Positions 10,301 to 21,778 of a DNA stretch of 64,000 bases are shown here, piece by piece. The notes under the pieces are model-generated. The model was not told where the DNA came from and ran no database searches. It saw only the letters and a program-made list of their open reading frames with translations. Location of the stretch: the NCBI RefSeq assembly GCF_036884655.1, contig NC_088331.1, positions 21,878,501 through 21,942,500 of the forward strand, given 5' to 3'. The position numbers were made by a program, and so were the translations under genes. This stretch comes from Musa acuminata AAA Group (lineage: Eukaryota; Streptophyta; Magnoliopsida; Zingiberales; Musaceae). How positions within the stretch are numbered: position 1 is the first letter of the stretch; the number at the start of each line of letters is the position of its first letter.

Positions 10301-11168
10301 TCATCATTGGGAATGACATAGGAATGCTATCCACAATAAAGGCTTGGTTATCTAGACACTTCTCCATGAAGGACTTAGGAGAAGCATCTTATATCTTGGG
10401 GATTAGAATCTATAGAGATAGATCCGAAAGGATGCTTGGCTTGTCCCAGTCCAGGTACATAGAAACTATTGTCAAAAGGTTTGGCATGGAAAATTCCAAA
10501 GGGCAAACATGAATATGATACCTTATGCCTCAGCAATAGGGTCTATCATGTATGTCATGCTATGTACTAGGCCTGATATAGCGCATGCTCTGAGTGTCAC
10601 GAGCAGGTATCAGGCGAATCCAGGCTTGGAGCACTGGAAAGCAGTAAAGTGTATCCTTAAGTACTTGAGAAGGACTAAGGATCTTTTACTAGTATATGGA
10701 GGTAATAGCCTTAAGGTTGAAGGCTACACTGACTCAAGTTTTCAGTCTGATGTCGATGATAGCAAGTCGAATTCAGGGTATGTGTACACCTTGAATGGAG
10801 GAGCAGTGTGCTGGAAGAGTTCCAAGCAAGATACCACTGCTGACTCGACCACAGAGGCGGAGTACATTGCCGCATTAGATGCAGCAAAGGAGGGAGTTTG
10901 GGAGTCGATACGGATAGCGACAAGTCGACTTCCTTATATTGCGACCACTATGGGGTGATTACTCAAATAAGGGAACCCGGGTCTTATCAGAAATGTTCTG
11001 AGGAGGTTCCACCTTATCAGAGAGATCGTGACCCGAGGAGATGTAGCAGTGGAAAGAGTTCCATCCGAAGATAACATTGCAGATCCACTAACAAAGCCAT
11101 TGTCTCAGATTGTCTTTGAGCGTCACAGGGGTCTGATGGGGATCAGACACATAGGTGATTGGTTTTAG
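7378..11168 (+). pseudogene. gag-pol polyprotein of element A, broken in RT and RNase H
   Basis: I place the start at ATG 7378 (MSLSNPLRG); the frame is open from 7354 with an earlier ATG. The order is capsid-like gag, CCHC knuckle [14 protein letters not shown] (about residues 244-257), protease LDTGS (Asp near 293), the GAG-pre-integrase WHSWLGH, the integrase core ([34 protein letters not shown]) and RT ([10 protein letters not shown]). TAG at 10174-10176 stops it after GLKQASRS. A second stop (TAA) follows near 10242. The frame then resumes with LYVDDILI at about 10282. A deletion near 10500 shifts the frame and removes the RT-RNase H linker. RNase H ([26 protein letters not shown]) is damaged after about 10900. 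The last frame ends with TAG 11166-11168. It cannot make a full polyprotein, although gag, protease and integrase are intact. Confidence 0.93.
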
Positions 11169-11172
11169 GTCA

Positions 11173-11182
11173 AGTGGGAGAT
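11173..11182 (+). promoter_or_regulatory. Polypurine tract of element A
   Basis: AGTGGGAGAT directly precedes the 3' LTR start TGCTAG at 11183, the expected site of plus-strand priming. Confidence 0.75.
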
Positions 11183-12676
11183 TGCTAGTCATAAGTGCCC
11201 AGCAAGCCAATCACGTGAGTGATAGCACGTGTGACTTGATACAGAATCTTTTTGCTTATTATATTTTGGCGTATATCACTTTATAACTATTGCATAAATG
11301 CATATATATTGTGATGTCCTTGGATTTGTGCAATGGGAATCGGATCGTGATGAGATCACGATAATGAGATCGATTCACCTTTAAACACATATCCTAAATA
11401 ATCCCGGTCATAGGTTACTCGAGAGGGACATCGTGATAACCGGATAGACTGGTGTGCTGTATACCCGTCCATATGATGGATGCAGCTGGTCTCATAGCTG
11501 CTCGTGTAGGGACACTAGGGATACAGTACAGGTGCTCATTGGAGAATGAGTTCACTGATTGATCCGCTTACGGAATGCTGGATGGTTGATGATGCCTTAT
11601 TGTCAGACAACGATTCCGTAGTCCTAGTGGTGTATCTGGTTCTTAGACTTGAGACACCAAGGATGTCCTGTATGAGTGCTCCACTCTTTGATACCAGACT
11701 TATAGGTTTGGCTGTTCCCAGATCTAGTACAGCTGGTCATTGGGAGTGGTAGTCGACCTTACGAGGGCTATTGAGTGTCGATAGAGGATCATCCACTCTC
11801 GGTATCATGAGAGGAATATCCCATGTGTTCTTGCTCAGACAAATCCCTGGCCAGGGTCATTCGGGTTGAGAGAGAAAGAGTTCTCCGGGAGAATCCGATT
11901 AGAGCGAGACTCGAGTAGAAACCGTATGGGTCTGACAGCACCATGCTCGATATACGGTCTCTGGGATATTAGATGGATGAGGGACTATAGGTACATGGTA
12001 ACTGAGGACAGACAGGTCCAATGGATTGGATTCCCCTGTATCGTCTGGGGACTACGACGTAGTGGCCTAGTACTTCCGTAGTCGATGAGTCGAGTGAATT
12101 ATTACAGAGATAATAATTCACTCAGTCAGAAGGAGTTCTGACAGGTATGACTCACGGCCAGCTCGATATTGGGCCTAGAGGGTCACACACATATGGTAGG
12201 CATTGCGATGAGTAGAGGTTCGGATATGAGATATCCGACGGAGCCCTTGTCTTATTGGATGCAGATCCAATACCCACTAGGGAAAGGACCCATTAGGGTT
12301 TTGACACGGGATCTCTATAAATAGGAGGGATTCACAGCCTCATAGGCAAGAGTCTTTGCTTGCCCTTCCTATTCTCCTCTCCCTCTCCCCTCAGAGTAGG
12401 CCTGGAGTTTTGAGGAGCGTCGTCGCAACCCTACTGTGTGGATCACCGCTAGAGAGGAGGACGCTTGACCTCCTTCACCCTCTCCTAAGGATCTGCAAGG
12501 AAACAGGGATATACGATCTCCCTAGGTAACACAATCAATATACGCAGTTTTATGTTTTGCGGATTTTTGCGCACCAATCTTCGCACGACGACGAACATCT
12601 TTTTGGGAATCGGGGATTTTTGTTTTCTTGTTCTTCCGCTGCGCATATGATGTCGCCCCCCTATGATTTCCCAACA
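11183..12676 (+). repeat. 3' LTR of element A (1494 bp)
   Basis: It runs TGCTAGTCATAAG to CCCAACA. It supplies the full LTR start that the 5' copy lacks. The TATA box is at 12316-12323. The next base begins the repeated minisatellite of the interrupted B LTR. Confidence 0.93.
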
Positions 12677-13096
12677 AAAACTGCGTTTAGACGTAAAACT
12701 GCGTTTAGACGTAAAACTACGTTTAGACGTAAAACTGTGTTTAGACGTAAAACTGTGTTTAGACGCAAAACTGCATTTAGACGCAAAACTGCGTTTAGAC
12801 GTAAAACTGCGTTTAGACGTAAAACTGCGTTTAGACGTAAAACTGCGTTTGGACGTAAAACTGAGTTTAGACGCAAACTACGCTTAGACGCAAACTGTGC
12901 TTAGACGCAAACTGTGTTTAGACGCAAACTGCGCTTAGACGCAAAACTGCGCTTAGACGCAAACTGCACTGTGATTCTGCTTTTATATCGAAATCGTTTT
13001 TTATCGGACGAACGCAGCTTTCGTTTTTAAATTACTGTAAGATTTCTGCTGCACTAATTCACCCCCCCCCCCCTCTTAGTGCTCTCGATCCTAACA
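12677..13096 (+). repeat. 5' LTR of element B, part 2 (rest of U5)
   Basis: The minisatellite restarts with a 194-bp copy of 3755-3948, then runs into 17-bp variants (acgcaaactgcgcttag) to about 12968. It ends with a C tract and CTCTTAGTGCTCTCGATCCTAACA, the same as the end of the 3' LTR. Confidence 0.9.
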
Positions 13097-13098
13097 AT

Positions 13099-13110
13099 TG
13101 GTATCAGAGC
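13099..13110 (+). promoter_or_regulatory. Primer-binding site of element B
   Basis: TGGTATCAGAGC lies two bases after the LTR end (CTAACA-at-TGG). This is the initiator-Met tRNA type. Confidence 0.9.
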
Positions 13111-13146
13111 AAGGTTAACTCTCTAAAGGATTAAAACCCAAGAGAG

Positions 13147-14723
13147 ATGGCATACGCCGGAAACCAAGAGGGGCATTCTATTACACGTCCACCCATGTTC
13201 AGTGGAACGGACTACACCTATGGAAGACCCGAATGAGGATCTTTCTTATTTCTATGGATTTTGAACTATGGAACCTTGTTGAAAACGGATTTGCAAAGTC
13301 TTCTCTTCCAATGATTGATTGGAATGAGTTGGAAAAGAAGGCTTTCGCTCTTAATGCAAAGGCTATGAATGCCTTATTTTGCGCACTTGATAAAAACGAG
13401 TTTAATCGTGTTTCAACTTGCGAAACTGCATTTGATATTTGGCACACACTTGAAGTGACCCACGAGGGCACAAGTAGAGTGAAAGAGTCAAAAATCAATC
13501 TGTTGCTACATTCTTTTGAACTTTTCCGAATGAAACCGAGTGAAACCATTGGCGACATGTTTACCCGTTTCACGGATGTCGTCAACGGTCTAAAAGGACT
13601 CGGAAAAAGTTTTTCGGATTTTGAACTCGTAAATAAAATACTAAGATCCCTTCCTAAAAGTTGGGATCCTAAAGTCACTGCCATTCAAGAGGCAAAAGAT
13701 CTGCGCAACTTTCCTCTTGAAGAACTAATCGGGTCATTAATGACCTACGAAATGACTTGCAAAGCTCATGAAGAGCAAGAAGACATCCTTCCAAAGAACA
13801 GGAAGGATATGGCACTTAAAACTTCTGAATGCCACTTGAGAGAAAACTCAAGTGATGAGGACTGTGATGATGACTTAGCACTTTTGACAAAAAAGTTTAA
13901 GAAATTCCTCAAAAGAAACAAGTTTAAAAACGATGTGAAAAATAAACTTGAATCCAAGAAGGACCAAGTGATCTGCTACGAATGTAAAAAGCCGGGACAC
14001 TACAAGAATGATTGTCCCCAAGTCAAAAGAAGAACATCAAAGAAGAAGGCTCTTCAAGCAACATGGGATGACTCGAGCGCATCTGAAGAAGAGGAGTCCA
14101 ACACCGAGCAAGTTGCTCATTACGCCTTAATGGCCATCGGAGAGGAGGTAACAGATTTATTAGATGCTGATTTATCTTTCGATGAATTATTAAATGCCTT
14201 CCATGATTTATTTGATGAATGCAAAGTTATAAATAGAAAATACAAATTGCTAAAAAAGGTACATGATAGTCTTACTTGTGACTTTAATAAGTTAAAAATC
14301 GAATATCATGATAGTTTAAATTCATGTATAAAATGTCATGATCTAGAAATCTGTCAAAAAGAAAACTTGCTACTTAAGGACACCTTGAAGAAATTCGAGG
14401 TTGGTAGCAAGTCATTAAACATGATCCTTACAAACAAGGGTCATGCTCCCAAAAGAAGTGGGATTGGATTTGTGAGGAGTCCTCACCAAAATCCAACTAC
14501 CTTTGTAAAAGGCCCCATCTTACATGTTAGAAGCAAATGCAACTTTTGTTGCAAGTTTGGTCATAAGACACATTATTGTCCATTCAGGAAATGGAGTCCA
14601 AACAAATTGATATGGGTTTCTAAAGGAACCATGACAAATTCTATGCAACATGATAAAAAATGTAGATCTATTTGTGAGGAACCCAAAAGCAAATGGGTAC
14701 CTAAACATCATCCTTTCCTGTAG
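13147..14723 (+). pseudogene. gag of element B (two zinc knuckles), frameshifted near its start
   Basis: The start at ATG 13147 (MAYAGNQEGH) matches the starts in D and, more loosely, G. A one-base deletion near 13220, in the YTYW region, shifts the frame. The rest continues as an open frame from 13233, read through the capsid-like UBN2-type region (LWNLVENGF, ALDKNEFNRVS, DMFTRFTDVVNGLK, LEELIGSLMTYEM). It contains CYECKKPGHYKNDC at about 13974-14015 and a second knuckle CNFCCKFGHKTHYC at about 14538-14579. It ends at TAG 14721-14723 in the same frame as pol. Gag would form the particle and bind RNA. Apart from the single frameshift it looks well kept. Confidence 0.9.
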
Positions 14724-17700
14724 AAAACTAAACCATCGCAAGCTAGGAGCAAGAGATGGTACCTTGACAGTGGATGCTCAAGGCATATGACCGGAGATTC
14801 ATCCCAATTCTCTAAGCTCTCTAGCATAAACGAAGGATATGTCACCTTCGGAGACAACAACAAGGGTAAAATCATTGGCAAAGGAACCATAGGTAACAAA
14901 TCCAACTTTTCTATTGAAGATGTTTTGCTAGTTGATGGTCTAAAACATAACCTCCTGAGCATTAGTCAATTGTATGATAAAGGATATATTATCAGATTTG
15001 AATCTAATGCTTGCGTCATTGAAAAACCTCACAAAAACATATCTATGATTGCATTAAAACAAAATAACGTATACACTATTGACATCAATGATTTATGTAA
15101 TGAAACATGTTTTTCTGCTTTAAATGAGAATGCTTGGATATGGCACAGAAGATTAGGTCATGCTAGCATGAAACTAATCACTCAAATATCATCCAAAGAA
15201 CTTGTAAGAGGAATTCCTCATATCAAGTTCATCAAAGATAATGTATGTGATGCCTGCCAATTAGGTAAACAAATTAAGAGTAGCTTCAAATCTAAAAATC
15301 AAGTAAGCACCTCTAGGCCCTTACAATTGATCCATATGGACTTGTTCGGACCCATCTCCACATCAAGCCTAGGAGGTAGCAAATACGGTTTCGTCATCAT
15401 AGATGACTATAGCAGATACACATGGACTTACTTTTTAAAACAGAAAAGTGAATGCCTTAGATCTTTTACCAAGTTTTGCAAACTCGTTCAGAATGAGAAA
15501 GGTTCTATGATTTCGTCAATTAGAAGTGATCATGGTGGTGAATTTCAAAACCATGATTTCCAAGAATTTTGTGAACTCAATGGATACAACCATAATTTCT
15601 CTACTCCTAGAAACCCTCAACAAAATGGAGTTGTAGAAAGAAAAAATCGAAATTTACAAGAAATGGCAAGAACCATGTTGAATGAACATAACCTACCCAA
15701 ATATTTTTGGGCCGAAGCCGTAAATACTGCATGCTATATCTTAAATAGAGTTCTAGTGAGACCTCTACTAACCAAAACTCCCTATGAGTTATGGAACAAT
15801 AAAAAACCCAACGTTTCATATTTCAAAGTCTTTGGGTGTAAGTGTTTTATCTTGAATGAAAAAGACAACTTAGGAAAATTTGATGCTAAATCCGATGAAG
15901 GAATCTTTCTTGGTTATTCTACAGTTTCTAAAGCCTTTCGTATCTTTAATAAAAGAACTCTAATTATTGAAGAATCCATTCATGTTGTTTTCAATGAGAC
16001 TTCTGAAATCACGAAAAATGATCTTGACGATGATGTTAATTTTGACTCTTTAAATTTAAACGAGACCCCGTCTCCAACTAGCAACTTGGATGCATCCACT
16101 TCTCAGATTTCCTTACCCAAGGATTGGAAGTATGTAGATGCTCATCCTAAGGAGCTAATCTTAGGAGACACATCAAAGGGAGTTCAAACACGATCTTCTC
16201 TTAAAACCTTTTGTGCAAATACCGCCTTTCTCTCCCAAATTGAACCCAAATGCGTTGATGAAGCCATGAAAGATGATTCATGGATTATCACAATGCAAGA
16301 TGAATTAAATCAATTTGAGAGAAATGAAGTGTGGAAGCTTGTTCCTAGGCCAAATGATCATCTAGTTATTGGTACTAAATGGGTCTTCAGAAACAAGCAA
16401 AATGAAAATGGTATCGTGGTTAGAAACAAGGCTAGATTAGTGGCCAAAGGTTTCAACCAAGAAGAAGGTATCGATTACGAAGAAACCTTCGCTCCTGTGG
16501 CACGATTGGAAGCCATAAGGATGCTCCTTGCCTACGCTAGCAGTAATAATTTTAAGTTGTTTCAAATGGATGTTAAAAGCGTCTTTCTTAATGGCTTTAT
16601 TTCCGAAGAAGTCTATGTTGAACAACCTCCTGGATTTGAAAATAATAGTCTCCCTAATCATGTGTTTAGATTAACTAAAGCTCTCTATGGTTTAAAACAA
16701 GCTCCTAGGGCTTGGTATGAGAGACTTAGTTCTTTTCTTATTGAAAATAATTTCATAAAAGGCAAGGTTGATACTACATTATTCATCAAGAACTTTGAAA
16801 ACAATTTTCTCATTATTCAAATTTATGTTGATGATATTATCTTTGGTTCTACAAATGAATCTCTTTGTGAATCCTTTGCGAAAACTATGAGTCGTGAATT
16901 CGAAATGAGTCTAATGGGAGAGTTAACATTCTTCTTAGGCCTACAAATCAAACAACTAAGCAATGACATCTTTATTAGTCAAACCAAATATGCTGTGAGT
17001 TTGCTAAAGAAGTTCAAAATGAATAATTCAAAAGCCATTGACACTCCTATGAGCACCTCCACTAAGTTAGAAATTGATGAGAATGGAGAAAGCTTCGATC
17101 AAAAAACCTATAGGGGTATGATAGGAAGTTTACTTTACCTCACTGCCACCAGACCAGACATCATGTTCAGTGTAGGACTTTGTGCTAGATTTCAATCAGA
17201 CCCTAAGATATCTCATCTCAAAGCAGTCAAAAGAATACTCAGATATCTTAATGGAACTACCAATCTAGGATTATGGTACCCAAAATCAGAAAATTTTGAA
17301 TTAACAGCTTATGCTGATGCGGACTTCGCTGGCTGTAGACTAGACAGAAAAAGCACATCAGGATCATGTCAATTTTTAGGACATGCCCTTGTATCCTGGT
17401 CATCTAAGAAACAAAACTCGGTTGCTCTATCAACAACCGAAGCTGAATACATTGCAGCAAGTGCATGCTGTGCACAAGTTGTATGGATGAAAAACACTTT
17501 AGAAGATTACAAAGTGATTCTTAAAGATATTCCCATTAAATGTGATAACACGAGTGCAATATGCTTAACTAAAAATCCTATACAACACTCAAGAACAAAA
17601 CACATTGATATTAGACATCACTTTATACGAGATCATGTCACTAATCATGATGTAACCATAGAGTTTATTGATACCAAACATCAACTAGCTGATATCTTTA

Positions 17701-17774
17701 CAAAACCCCTATGTGAAGAACAATTTGATTACATAAGAAGAGAATTAGGAATGTTGATGTGTCCGAATACTTAA
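14724..17774 (+). CDS. pol of element B: protease, integrase, RT, RNase H
   Basis: The frame is open from the codon after the gag amber; the first ATG is at 14787. Domains in order are protease ([13 protein letters not shown], Asp codon 14766-14768), GAG-pre-integrase with the HHCC motif ([18 protein letters not shown]), integrase ([28 protein letters not shown]), RT ([34 protein letters not shown] at 16824-16835) and RNase H ([40 protein letters not shown]). No internal stop is seen over about 1,016 codons. With no start codon before the protease, synthesis would need readthrough of the amber. I see one unusual residue: Val in [10 protein letters not shown] where D has Ala. Confidence 0.93.
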   Translation, partial: KTKPSQARSKRWYLDSGCSRHMTGDSSQFSKLSSINEGYVTFGDNNKGKIIGKGTIGNKSNFSIEDVLLVDGLKHNLLSISQLYDKGYIIRFESNACVIEKPHKNISMIALKQNNVYTIDINDLCNETCFSALNENAWIWHRRLGHASMKLITQISSKELVRGIPHIKFIKDNVCDACQLGKQIKSSFKSKNQVSTSRPLQLIHMDLFGPISTSSLGGSKYGFVIIDDYSRYTWTYFLKQKSECLRSFTKFCKLVQNEKGSMISSIRSDHGGEFQNHDFQEFCELNGYNHNFSTPRNPQQNGVVERKNRNLQEMARTMLNEHNLPKYFWAEAVNTACYILNRVLVRPLLTKTPYELWNNKKPNVSYFKVFGCKCFILNEKDNLGKFDAKSDEGIFLGYSTVSKAFRIFNKRTLIIEESIHVVFNETSEITKNDLDDDVNFDSLNLNETPSPTSNLDASTSQISLPKDWKYVDAHPKELILGDTSKGVQTRSSLKTFCANTAFLSQIEPKCVDEAMKDDSWIITMQDELNQFERNEVWKLVPRPNDHLVIGTKWVFRNKQNENGIVVRNKARLVAKGFNQEEGIDYEETFAPVARLEAIRMLLAYASSNNFKLFQMDVKSVFLNGFISEEVYVEQPPGFENNSLPNHVFRLTKALYGLKQAPRAWYERLSSFLIENNFIKGKVDTTLFIKNFENNFLIIQIYVDDIIFGSTNESLCESFAKTMSREFEMSLMGELTFFLGLQIKQLSNDIFISQTKYAVSLLKKFKMNNSKAIDTPMSTSTKLEIDENGESFDQKTYRGMIGSLLYLTATRPDIMFSVGLCARFQSDPKISHLKAVKRILRYLNGTTNLGLWYPKSENFELTAYADADFAGCRLDRKSTSGSCQFLGHALVSWSSKKQNSVALSTTEAEYIAASACCAQVVWMKNTLEDYKVILKDIPIKCDNTSAICLTKNPIQHSRTKHIDIRHHFIRDHVTNHDVTIEFIDTKHQLADIFTKPLCEEQFDYIRRELGMLMCPNT

Positions 17775-18578
17775 ACTAGTTAAAATTATTTTTCGGATGT
17801 TAGTACTATTACATGCCTTGACATCGCTTGATCAAATAACATGTTGCAAATTATGTGACAAATATTTTTAACCAAATGCATGTAAGAAGTTCATTTTTCG
17901 GTTTGTATGCTAAAAATGGGATTTTCCTGTACACTCTTATGAAAACTTTTTGAAAAATGACTTTCCTCCTTCAAGCAACAAACAATAAAGAGATATTCAA
18001 AGTATTATATGTGTCATGACTTCCTTTATGTGCTTGATAATGCTATCATGCTTTTTGTTGATGACAAAGGGGGAGAAACATATGAATTGATAAACACTAT
18101 GTCATAGCTGAACTGCCATAATCATGTCTATGTCATAGTTGCAAATACTTGAGTGATGCTATAAACAATGTTATAGTTATGCCATCCTTGCATCACCAAG
18201 AGATATGTGAACATGTGCTATAGTTTGCATCATGTCTTGATTTGATATTCTATCTTGTGAAGTATATGCAAACTTGCTAGAAAATCTCAAATGTGTGCAT
18301 CATGTAAAAGTCCTTCGTAGCTTTATATGATTACATGATGAATAAGTTACAAACACTATCATACAAACTTGATGATGTATGTCATGCCTTGACATCATTC
18401 TTGAAGAGATACATCATGATGGGCATCATGATGGGAGCATTGATAAGTTTAACTGATCTAACATATCAATACGTCACTTGAATTCTTAGGTCTTGAATTC
18501 AAGGTTGACTTATCTCAACTATGGCATATAGATAGGGGGAGTTAAGGACAACTCCTTTATTAATTGATTGTCATCATC
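17775..18578 (+). other. 3' untranslated region of element B
   Basis: AT-rich, non-coding. It contains an internal copy of the purine tract, gatgacaaagggggaga, near 18060-18075, some 500 bp upstream of the functional one. There is no env-like frame. Confidence 0.7.
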
Positions 18579-18592
18579 AAAAAGGGGGAGAT
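18579..18592 (+). promoter_or_regulatory. Polypurine tract of element B
   Basis: AAAAAGGGGGAGAT directly precedes the 3' LTR start TGTTGAATC. Confidence 0.85.
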
Positions 18593-20570
18593 TGTTGAAT
18601 CTCGGATTTTGATGATGAAGTCAATTGTCATTTGTTATCTAATCTATGTGTTTGAGATAAGTGTGCAGGATTAACTACGATGAGAGTAAGACAAGCAGCA
18701 GGTGTTGCGCCGGAGTCAAGATCATGATCACGTTGGGAGTTCGAGAGTTCGACGGAAGTTCGGACGGTCGTCGGAGGTTCAACGAGAACAGATCCGAGAA
18801 GTCCAGAAGCTTGCCAAGCGAAGCTCGTCGGAACTCGCCAAGTGGATCGTCGCAAAGTCCAGGAGTATGCCAGATGTCCGCAGAAGGATCACCGAGGGTT
18901 TATCGGATGATCGACGGAAGTTCGCCGGAAACTCGCCGGAAGAAGCGATTGACGCATCGGAGCATAGCTGCAGAAGTTGTCTTAGAGTTAATCGTAGTTA
19001 GCACGATGATTAAGCTTGAAAATGGGATGTGATCCCATTAGCTTAATCTTGGGGCAATTGGGCCCCTGAAAAGATTCAAATTAGGCCGAATGGAGCGAAC
19101 CATTCGGACCTTGATTGCACCAGGCGGTGCAACCGCCCTAGCCAAGAGGTGCAACCGCCAGGGCTGCGTGACTGGGCGGTGCAACCGCCCCAGCCAAGAG
19201 GTGCAACCTCCCAGGGCTCAGTCTTCGAGCTAGACTGGGCGGTGCAACCTCCTCTGTCGAGAGGTAGCACCGCCAGAGCTCAAGTTTCGAGCTCTGGCAA
19301 AGAGGTGCATCAGCCTGAGCTCAGTTTCGAGCTCTGCCAGGTGATGCAACCACCGAGCTCAGTCTTCGAGCTCTGCCAGGCGGTGCAACCACCGAGCTCA
19401 GTCTTCGAGCTCTGGCAGAGAGGTGCAATCGCCTGAGCTCAGTCTTCGAGCTCTGCCAGGCGGTGCCACCTCTCCAGTCAAGAGGTGCAACCGCCTGATC
19501 CCGGAATTCCGAGATTTGATCATTTTGAGCTCCAAATTTGAATTGGGTTGGGGCCTATAAATACCCCACCCATTCAACACTGAAAGCATATAGATCCACA
19601 CCGAATTCTTGATCTTTTCAGTGATTCTAAGAGCTCAAATTTGTGTAAAGTCCTAAAGTTCTCCTCCTTCTGTTCTTCAAGTCTTGAGTTGTAAAGAGAG
19701 GAGAGAAAGGATCTGTAAAGGTTGTCTCCTGAGCCTGTCAAAAGGAGAGAAACTGTAAAAGGGCAGTTAGCCTTCGCCCATTGAAGGAAGGCAGCTAGTT
19801 GACGTCGGTGACCTCGTCGGAGGAGGAAGCCAAAAGTGGAGAAGGTCAAGACTGACCGAACCACTCTAAATCTCTGGTTTGCTTTTACCTTGAGCACTTT
19901 ATCATTACTGCAAACCTCCTACATTGCTACTGCCCTCTGCGCCTTTACGAACGAGTTTCTAAGCTCTGATCTTTTAGAATCTGCATTCAAACGTAAATCG
20001 TGTTTTCGTACGATCTTCACACTGCAGTTTACGCTTACATTCGGATTCCATTTATAACTGCAAATTGCTTTCTACGTAAAACGCTTTTCAAGGTTCAAAA
20101 CTGCTTTTAGACGCAAAACTACATTTAGACGTAAAATTACGTTTAGACGTAAAACTGCGTTTAGACGCAAAACTGCGTTTAGACGTAAAACTGCGTTTAG
20201 ACGTAAAACTGCGTTTAGACGTAAAACTGTATTTAGACGCAAAATTGCATTTAGACGCAAAATTGTGTTTAGACGTAAAACTGCGTTTAGACGTAAAACT
20301 GCGTTTAGACGTAAAACTGCGTTTGGACGTAAAACTGAGTTTAGACGCAAACTACGCTTAGACGCAAACTGTGCTTAGACGCAAACTGTGTTTAGACGCA
20401 AACTGCGCTTAGACGCAAAACTGCGCTTAGATGCAAACTGCACTGTGATTCTGCTTTTATATCGAAATCGTTTTTTATCGGACGAACGCAGCTTTCGTTT
20501 TTAAATTACTGTAAGATTTCCGCTGCACTAATTCACCCCCCCCCCCCTCTTAGTGCTCTCGATCCTAACA
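18593..20570 (+). repeat. 3' LTR of element B (1978 bp, uninterrupted)
   Basis: It runs TGTTGAATC to GATCCTAACA and is followed by the duplication AATAT. The dyad array is at about 19118-19490, the TATA box at 19556-19563 and the minisatellite at about 20098-20440. The C tract is near 20536-20547. The upstream palindrome carries one change (gaattccGAGAT). This copy shows what the 5' LTR looked like before A inserted. Confidence 0.92.
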
Positions 20571-21778
20571 AATATGCCATATTGATAAAATCTTGAATTC
20601 AAACTGAATTCAAGTCATTGCAATATTCATCATGAATACTTGCAACACGTCATTATGAACTTATGCATAAACTTATGCATAACATGTCATGTCATCAACA
20701 TACTTCTCCCCCTTTATCATCAACAAAAAGGAGAAGTACCACAATCAAGTGTTTGTGATGTAAGTTTAAATCATCAAATGGTAAGATATCAATATGTAAA
20801 ATTGTGATTCAAGTTCTTGATATCTTAACATGATATGACATTTATAGCACCAATTCATATGAATGTTGCTTTTGATATCTCATCATAATATGGCATTCAT
20901 GACATCTATTCATATTCTTCAAATATGGCACTCATAGTATCAATTTATATATTTCTCCCCCTTTGTCATCAATAACAAGGAGAACGATATAAGCAAATTT
21001 TAAATATAAGTGCGTTGCCATAAGTTGGTTCATGTCATTTTCCAACAGTGAGTGATAGGATACCAATTATGCAAACATTTCGAGGAGAACATGACATGGA
21101 GATAGCTTTTATTGCTTCTTCCTTTTTATTTGTTATCTTTTTACATGAAGGAGGGAAGCCATATGTGAAGTTCAAATCGATAAGATATTAAAGCACACTT
21201 CATTTTTGCAAGGATTAAGATATGTAAGTGAGTCAAATCCTTGTATGTAAAAATATCTTTCTTTTATAAGAGGGAATCATCAAATATGTTTCTCAAAAAA
21301 TATTTTTCACATGATAAGTGCATTTGCTAGATGATTCCATATGTCAAAAATCAATGATGTGAATTAAACTTGATATGACATATGCTTGTTAAGTTCGGAA
21401 GAGGATAATGTATCAAGAAAATCTAATTATTAGGATCAAGAAAATCCGAAAGTGAAATTTGACACTTTCATACATTCGGACAGGGTTTTACTAGAGATAT
21501 TCAATTACAATCATGAAGGTAAAACATGCTTATTATCATGGAAATTTTTGTATTCAAGCACATAGTTTCCAACATGTAATCATGGCAAGTAATTGTGTAA
21601 AATCATTATGGCAATCAAGTGATTTGATCATTCAATCAAAAAAGTCCGAAAAATAATTTTAACACGTTTAATCATTCTGAAATATTTTTGCCATAGTTTT
21701 TCAAATATAATCATGAAGATAAGGCATGCTCATCATCATGGTAGTATGATAGCAAGTTTACCATATATTGCTAGTCAT
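20571..21778 (-). other. Interior remnant of element C (3' non-coding part)
   Basis: AT-rich with no coding potential. It closely follows element G from about 40208 to 41440. Read on the minus strand it holds two internal purine tracts, at about 20703-20722 and 20947-20966 (ctccccctttatcatcaac type on the plus strand). It stops where the A' LTR begins. Confidence 0.8.

Larger units (their letters stand above)
3946..12676 (+). mobile_element. Element A: young Ty1/copia retrotransposon with broken pol
   Basis: The LTRs are 3946-5436 and 11183-12676, the PBS 5438-5449, a 1.9 kb leader, one gag-pol reading frame from 7378 to 11168 and a polypurine tract just before 11183. The two LTRs align without gaps, and by eye I find only two differences (5193/12433 and 5402/12642), so it is the youngest complete insertion here. 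The 5' end lacks the first three bases (TGC). Instead of a 5-bp duplication, 194 bp of the host minisatellite is repeated on both sides (3755-3948 and 12677-12870). The copia sublineage is not assigned. Confidence 0.92.
2231..20570 (+). mobile_element. Element B: near-complete SIRE/Maximus-like Ty1/copia retrotransposon, interrupted by A
   Basis: The 5' LTR is 2231-13096 (split by A), the PBS 13099-13110, gag 13147-14723, pol 14724-17774, the polypurine tract 18579-18592 and the 3' LTR 18593-20570. A perfect 5-bp target duplication AATAT flanks it (2226-2230 and 20571-20575). Gag carries a one-base deletion and there is an amber codon between gag and pol; the pol frame is otherwise open. The lineage call rests on the long LTRs, two CCHC knuckles in gag and the PR-IN-RT-RH order. 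I see no env-like ORF after pol. Confidence 0.92.

Noticed and set aside
12557..12904. Repeat-rich frames (TAFRRK and VLRLNA types) at 3658-3970, 12557-12904 and 20072-20350
   Set aside because: They are products of the 18-bp minisatellite, which stays open on both strands because 18 is divisible by three.
17775..18578. An env-like gene after pol, as in some SIRE elements
   Set aside because: The stretch has no long frame in B, and the same region in D has none either.
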